From an uncultured Lachnospiraceae bacterium (GTDB lineage: Bacteria > Bacillota > Clostridia > Lachnospirales > Lachnospiraceae), in contig CAJOPI010000340.1 in NCBI GenBank assembly GCA_905236275.1, positions 1 to 9,403 on the forward strand: a stretch of 9,403 nt of DNA, written 5' to 3'. Both the position numbers and the translations under genes were made by a program. Each line of letters opens with the position of its first letter. Within the stretch, counting starts at the first letter, position 1. Below the pieces are notes generated by a model. That model did no database searches. It was not told the DNA's origin and saw only the letters and a list, made by a program, of their open reading frames with translations. Positions 6,025-9,403 of this stretch are shown piece after piece.

Positions 6025-9000
6025 GAACGAGTAACTTCTGAGCTTATTCAGCACTCTCACCCTGTCATTGAATATTTCCTCGAAATGCTCTGAGATATAA
6101 CTTTTGTCAAAGCGTTTTTCTGAGGACAAATATTCTTTTAAAAGTTCTCTGTCGGGAGAAGCGGCATCAAGTAAGAGCTTTCCGGCGGCAGAGGGATTGT
6201 AACGATATAAAAATCTGAAACCGGATTTTACTGCTTTTTTCTGTTCTTCGAAATAAGAACCGGTCGTTGATTTATTTATGCCCTGAAGCCGGCAGGGACA
6301 GTAAGCGATAACTACCGAAGGACCTTCGTAGGCGGCAGCCTCCGTCAAAGCGGTAAAGGTCTGCTTCAGGTCGGCAGCGATAGCAACCGATGCGACATAA
6401 ACATTATCCTTGATAATATACTGAAGGGCGGGCTCCTTTGCCCTGACCCTGTTGAGGCTCCTTAAGGGAACAGCAGCTCCGCGGGGAGTGAGTGAACTGT
6501 ACTGCCCTCCGGTGTTTGCATAGCTTCCGTTGTCGAGAATCAGTATATTGATATTTGCATTCTGGTTTAAGAGATAGTCGATTCCGTCAGAGTCAATATC
6601 AGCCGCCCATCCGTCACCGCCGACTATCCAGCTTACGGAAGTTTCATCTTTATTCAGTCGGAGACTTTCGCATATTCCGGCACCAAACTCCGCATTATTT
6701 TCAAAAAGCGAGCTTGCGAAAGTTGGAGCCTTACCATCCTTATCACAGCTGTAAGGAATATGGGGGTAAGAACCGCCCCAGATGGAAGAACATCCTGTTG
6801 CATTTGCTATATAGAGACGGCTTCCGAAAATTCTTGTAAGCAATGAAAGATAAGAACTTTCAGCACAGCCGGCACAGCTTCCGGGAAATTCGAGAAGCGG
6901 TCTTCTGAATGCGGCAGCTCTTGCATTTTCGGGGATTCTGTCAACTTCCCCTATGTCATTTTCCTTTGTTTTAATTTCTTTCCGGAATGCGTTTTCGCGA
7001 AGAGCTTCTGCGGAATCCTTGGGGACTGAATTTCTCAGTGCTCCGGGACTGCATACGCTGCTGCAGTTTCCGCAGCCGAGACAGTGCTCAGGAATTATCT
7101 GAATCCTGAAAAAGCTGTCCGCAACATCTTTTGAAGGAAGGACTTCCATTCCTTCTTTCAGCTCGGATTTTTCCAATATAAAGGGTCTGATTGCGGAATG
7201 CGGGCACTGGTTGACACAGGCGTTGCACTGAACGCATTTCGTGGAATCCCATAAAGGAATATCATTTGACCTGTGGGAAAGCTCCTTGTCCGACAAGCCT
7301 ACGGGGCAGCTTCCGTCTTCTAAATGTTTTTCGAGAATTTCCGAAACGGAAATAATATTTTCCTCCGGATTTATTTTCATGCCGCTGTGTCCGCTGAAAG
7401 CCTTCAGGCATCCTGCAGTCAGGGATAGGAGAACAACTTCGTCCACTTTTCCGTAATCTCTGCAGAAGAGTGAGAGAGATTCTGTGGATAAGAATTTTTC
7501 CCTTAAATCGCTCTGTCCTTCGGAGAGGACGATCAGGGCTGCGGTTTTCATAATGGTATTTATGAAAGGAGCAGTCCCGATAAGTCCGGCAAATTTATCC
7601 GCATCTATAAGATAGAATTTATAGGAGGAAGGGAGCTTTAAGGTACGGAGATAATTTTTGAATCCATCTTCGTCCATAGCCGTATTTACGATAAGGCTTC
7701 CGTTTTCCTCAATAGCCGCCAGTGCCTTGGGAAGATATTCGATGGAGTAGAGTACTGCAAGGTCGGCTTTTTTTATCCTGTAGGCGGAATTTATTTCTTC
7801 TTTTGAAAAGCGGAGTTCGCTTAAGGTCAGGTTCCCGGACTTCCTTGCATCATAAAAGGATTTCGACTGCACATGAAAACCGGTTCCGGCAAGGATTTCC
7901 GACATTGCGCGACAGGCACTTACGGCACCTTCGCTTCCGCAGGCATATATTAAAAGTTCGAGGGCTTTCTTTTCCTGCTTTACTGTTTTTTCTTCCGCCT
8001 TAAGCGAAATATTATTTATATCGTCCTTTATTCCTATAGTAAATCGTCTTAAGGGAGCAGCTTTTGTCATCTCGGAAAAGACTGCCCTTATGTCAGCCGG
8101 GCTTGTATTTTTAGAAGCCAGTCCGTAACGCCCGCCTATGATTTTTAATTTTCTTTCTGAGGAATAGAGTGTATTCACGACATCAGACATAAGAGGCTCT
8201 GCACCTGCCGATATATCCCTTACGCGGTCAAGAACCGCGATATTTCGCACGCTTTTGGGAAGCATGGAAAGGAGCCTTTCAGACGGGAAAGGTCTGAAAA
8301 GGTGTATATTGACCGCGGCATTATTTCCGAAGCGTTTTTCATCTATAACTTCTTTTATCGTTCCGTTGACGGATCCCATAGAGACAATTACATTCTGGGG
8401 GAATTTAGCTCCATGATAATTAATTGCAGATATATCGGTTGAAAAAATCCGGTTAAGATCTGCGAGACTCTCGTCAAATTTATCGGCTATATTTTCATAG
8501 TCGGGATTTGAAGCTTCCTGACTTTCGAAAAAGATTTCCGGTCCAAAAGCAGCTCCATAGAGTCTGTCTTTTTTTATAGCATTTTTCCTGAAATTTTCAG
8601 CTGCTCTGATACTGTCATCATTTTTCAGATCTTCATATTCGGGAACTTTTATGTCCCTTAATTCATGGCTTGTATCGAAGCCGTCGAAAAAGTGAATCAC
8701 CGGCAGATTTGCCTTTAATGCCAGCCTGTGTGCTGCAGCCGAAACTATCAGGCTTTCCTGAACGCTTGACGAAGCAATGATGACAGCACCGCTTCCCCGT
8801 ACAGCCATCACATCGGAATGGTCTCCGTAAATACTAAGGGCGTTTGTGGCGAGGGAGCGCGATGCTACATGGATTACAGCCGGAAGATGTTCGCCTGCCA
8901 GACGGTAAATTACCGGTAGCATAAGAAGAAGCCCCTGCGAGGAGGTGAATGCTGTCGCAAGGCTTCCTCCGCGCAGAAGCCCATGAAGCATTCCGGCGAC

Positions 9001-9195
9001 TCCTTTTTCTGACTGAAGATTATATATAGAAGGAACTTTTCCAAATATGTTTTTCCGACCTTCGTTTATCCATTTTTCGCAGTGTTCTGCCATGGGAGTT
9101 GAAGGGGTTATGGGATATACGGCAAAAGCGTCGCTGTAGGCATATGCGGAGTAGGCGGCGGCTTCATTTCCATCGTAGACTTTTGTTGTCAGCAT
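6016..9195 (-). CDS. nifJ: Compact pyruvate:ferredoxin oxidoreductase (PFOR), first gene of the microcompartment operon
   Basis: Predicted to convert pyruvate, CoA and oxidised ferredoxin to acetyl-CoA, CO2 and reduced ferredoxin, or the reverse. I start it at the ATG (1059 residues), because AGGAG lies 7 nt upstream; the TTG six codons earlier overlaps that site. Seen in order: N-terminal domain with YPITPSTPM at 27-35, Glu63 in LQSEKG, Arg113 and GDHSDVMAVR (124-133); RRFTIGIKDD at about 383; DARKSG and LRF in domain III; ferredoxin-like domain with Cys654/657/660/664 and Cys705/708/711/715; proximal-cluster Cys774, Cys777, Cys802 and Cys968; thiamine-diphosphate motif GGDGWA (859-864) and NTGGQ (894-898). 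Thr30, Glu63 and Arg113 fall one position from the catalytic residues of Desulfovibrio africanus PFOR as I recall them, so activity is likely. The family is usually about 1170-1230 residues; much of the shortening lies just before GGDGWA. No targeting extension is visible at either end. Other 2-oxoacids cannot be excluded as substrates. Confidence 0.93.
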   Translation of the reverse strand: MLTTKVYDGNEAAAYSAYAYSDAFAVYPITPSTPMAEHCEKWINEGRKNIFGKVPSIYNLQSEKGVAGMLHGLLRGGSLATAFTSSQGLLLMLPVIYRLAGEHLPAVIHVASRSLATNALSIYGDHSDVMAVRGSGAVIIASSSVQESLIVSAAAHRLALKANLPVIHFFDGFDTSHELRDIKVPEYEDLKNDDSIRAAENFRKNAIKKDRLYGAAFGPEIFFESQEASNPDYENIADKFDESLADLNRIFSTDISAINYHGAKFPQNVIVSMGSVNGTIKEVIDEKRFGNNAAVNIHLFRPFPSERLLSMLPKSVRNIAVLDRVRDISAGAEPLMSDVVNTLYSSERKLKIIGGRYGLASKNTSPADIRAVFSEMTKAAPLRRFTIGIKDDINNISLKAEEKTVKQEKKALELLIYACGSEGAVSACRAMSEILAGTGFHVQSKSFYDARKSGNLTLSELRFSKEEINSAYRIKKADLAVLYSIEYLPKALAAIEENGSLIVNTAMDEDGFKNYLRTLKLPSSYKFYLIDADKFAGLIGTAPFINTIMKTAALIVLSEGQSDLREKFLSTESLSLFCRDYGKVDEVVLLSLTAGCLKAFSGHSGMKINPEENIISVSEILEKHLEDGSCPVGLSDKELSHRSNDIPLWDSTKCVQCNACVNQCPHSAIRPFILEKSELKEGMEVLPSKDVADSFFRIQIIPEHCLGCGNCSSVCSPGALRNSVPKDSAEALRENAFRKEIKTKENDIGEVDRIPENARAAAFRRPLLEFPGSCAGCAESSYLSLLTRIFGSRLYIANATGCSSIWGGSYPHIPYSCDKDGKAPTFASSLFENNAEFGAGICESLRLNKDETSVSWIVGGDGWAADIDSDGIDYLLNQNANINILILDNGSYANTGGQYSSLTPRGAAVPLRSLNRVRAKEPALQYIIKDNVYVASVAIAADLKQTFTALTEAAAYEGPSVVIAYCPCRLQGINKSTTGSYFEEQKKAVKSGFRFLYRYNPSAAGKLLLDAASPDRELLKEYLSSEKRFDKSYISEHFEEIFNDRVRVLNKLRSYSFLT

Positions 9196-9202
9196 TTTTG
9201 TT

Positions 9203-9207
9203 CTCCT
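9203..9207 (-). promoter_or_regulatory. Shine-Dalgarno site that sets the PFOR start
   Basis: On the minus strand AGGAG lies 7 nt before the ATG at 9195. An in-frame TTG at 9213 gives a 6-residue longer reading, but AGGAG would then be inside the coding region and nothing comparable lies upstream of the TTG. PFOR proteins normally begin a few residues before the DGN motif, which also favours the ATG. Confidence 0.85.
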
Positions 9208-9226
9208 GTTCAAAGATTTCGCAAGA

Positions 9227-9310
9227 GGTACGTACCGGCGTTTTCTATTACCCTCATTTGGATTTGTTAATCATCTACAGTTCCTTAGCCTTCGCAAACT
9301 CCGCCGGTAC
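9227..9310 (-). promoter_or_regulatory. Leader with paired GC-rich inverted repeat upstream of the PFOR gene
   Basis: GTACCGGCG (9232-9240) and CGCCGGTAC (9302-9310) are exact reverse complements 61 bp apart. The proximal arm overlaps a perfect 10-bp palindrome, GGTACGTACC (9227-9236). The word TTCGCAA also recurs in direct orientation beside both arms (9218-9224 and 9291-9297). In RNA the arms could pair and loop out the segment with the flanking repeat; in DNA they could be operator half-sites. I found no convincing -35/-10 pair on the minus strand here, so the promoter is unplaced. Confidence 0.45.
9266..9288 (+). repeat. Flanking direct repeat, copy B (upstream leader of the operon)
   Basis: Second copy of the 23-bp repeat at 5-27, with the exact 16-mer at 9273-9288. 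It lies in the leader about 70 bp before the PFOR start, between the two arms of the GC-rich inverted repeat 9232-9240 / 9302-9310. Confidence 0.75.
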
Positions 9311-9344
9311 TTATACTATGATGTTGGGGTCAAAAGTGATGTCA

Positions 9345-9378
9345 GGGATTGTTCCGTGCTTCGCACTCCCACAATCCC
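9345..9378 (-). other. Two-stage hairpin element at the upstream edge
   Basis: GGGATTGT (9345-9352) is the exact reverse complement of ACAATCCC (9371-9378). Inside, GTGC (9356-9359) pairs with GCAC (9363-9366) around a 3-nt loop, separated from the outer stem by TCC and TCCC. An outer TTGGG/CCCAA pairing (from 9324, to about 9384) is possible. No T-run follows on either strand. It looks like an intergenic palindromic (REP-like) unit or an RNA element rather than a terminator. No gene is seen in 9208-9403. Confidence 0.5.
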
Positions 9379-9403
9379 ACCCAATATTCGTGTTTTCGTG
9401 TTG

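Noticed and set aside
9196..9213. In-frame TTG start giving a PFOR six residues longer
   Set aside because: The AGGAG site lies inside that extension and is ideally spaced for the ATG at 9195; the TTG has no site of its own.
1306..9267. Shared 10-mer TTGGATTTGT at 1306-1315 and 9258-9267
   Set aside because: Ten-base matches are expected by chance many times in a window of this size; no flanking similarity.
9305..9333. TTGACC (9328-9333) with TATAAG as a minus-strand promoter for the operon
   Set aside because: The spacing is about 12 nt, too short for a normal sigma-A promoter, and no hexamer with standard spacing was found.
9318..9403. Plus-strand reading frame from ATG open to the window end
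   Set aside because: It runs through the hairpin element 9345-9378, has no clear ribosome binding site and shows no recognisable domain; most likely intergenic.
1..9403. tRNA, rRNA, CRISPR arrays, insertion sequences or transposase remnants
   Set aside because: No cloverleaf-like segment, spaced repeat array, transposase motif or terminal inverted repeats were found by eye; the flanking 23-bp repeats alone do not show a mobile element.

Overview
The window holds one compact bacterial microcompartment (metabolosome) operon. All eight genes are on the minus strand, so transcription runs from about 9200 down to about 134. The setting looks like a strictly anaerobic, moderately low-GC Firmicute, possibly Lachnospiraceae. 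The reasons are a ferredoxin-linked pyruvate oxidoreductase, strong AGGAG/AAGAGG ribosome binding sites, A/T-rich gaps, and Eut/Pdu-type proteins of the clostridial style. The taxonomic guess is an inference from style, not a match.

Transcription order is: (1) a shortened pyruvate:ferredoxin oxidoreductase (PFOR, 6016-9195); (2) a microcompartment-associated flavoprotein-like protein of about 208 residues (5306-5932); (3) one hexameric shell protein (BMC-H) with an unusual charged tail (4751-5284); (4) the phosphotransacylase PduL (4077-4718); (5) the Hsp70/actin-fold chaperone EutJ (3079-3936); (6) the pentameric vertex protein EutN (2810-3061); (7) a CoA-acylating aldehyde dehydrogenase of the EutE/PduP family (1333-2787); (8) an iron-dependent alcohol dehydrogenase (134-1249). 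Gaps within the operon are 17-32 nt, except 83 nt after the PFOR gene, 140 nt between pduL and eutJ, and 83 nt before the alcohol dehydrogenase gene. The three longer gaps carry inverted repeats.

The genes form a complete metabolosome core: aldehyde dehydrogenase, alcohol dehydrogenase, PduL, and hexamer plus pentamer shell proteins. The usual signature enzyme is absent: there is no B12 diol dehydratase, no ethanolamine ammonia-lyase, no glycyl-radical enzyme and no aldolase. PFOR occupies the first position instead. The simplest reading is a compartment built around the pyruvate / acetyl-CoA / acetaldehyde / ethanol / acetyl-phosphate node. PFOR would make (or consume) acetyl-CoA, the aldehyde and alcohol dehydrogenases would interconvert acetyl-CoA, acetaldehyde and ethanol with NAD(H) recycling, and PduL would release CoA and form acetyl phosphate. 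Whether PFOR is inside the shell, and in which direction the pathway runs, cannot be decided from sequence.

Both ends (1-133 and 9196-9403) are non-coding as far as visible and share a near-identical 23-bp direct repeat, so the operon may be complete within the window. The upstream leader has a GC-rich inverted repeat, a second hairpin element and no convincing promoter. No tRNA, rRNA, insertion sequence or CRISPR array was seen.
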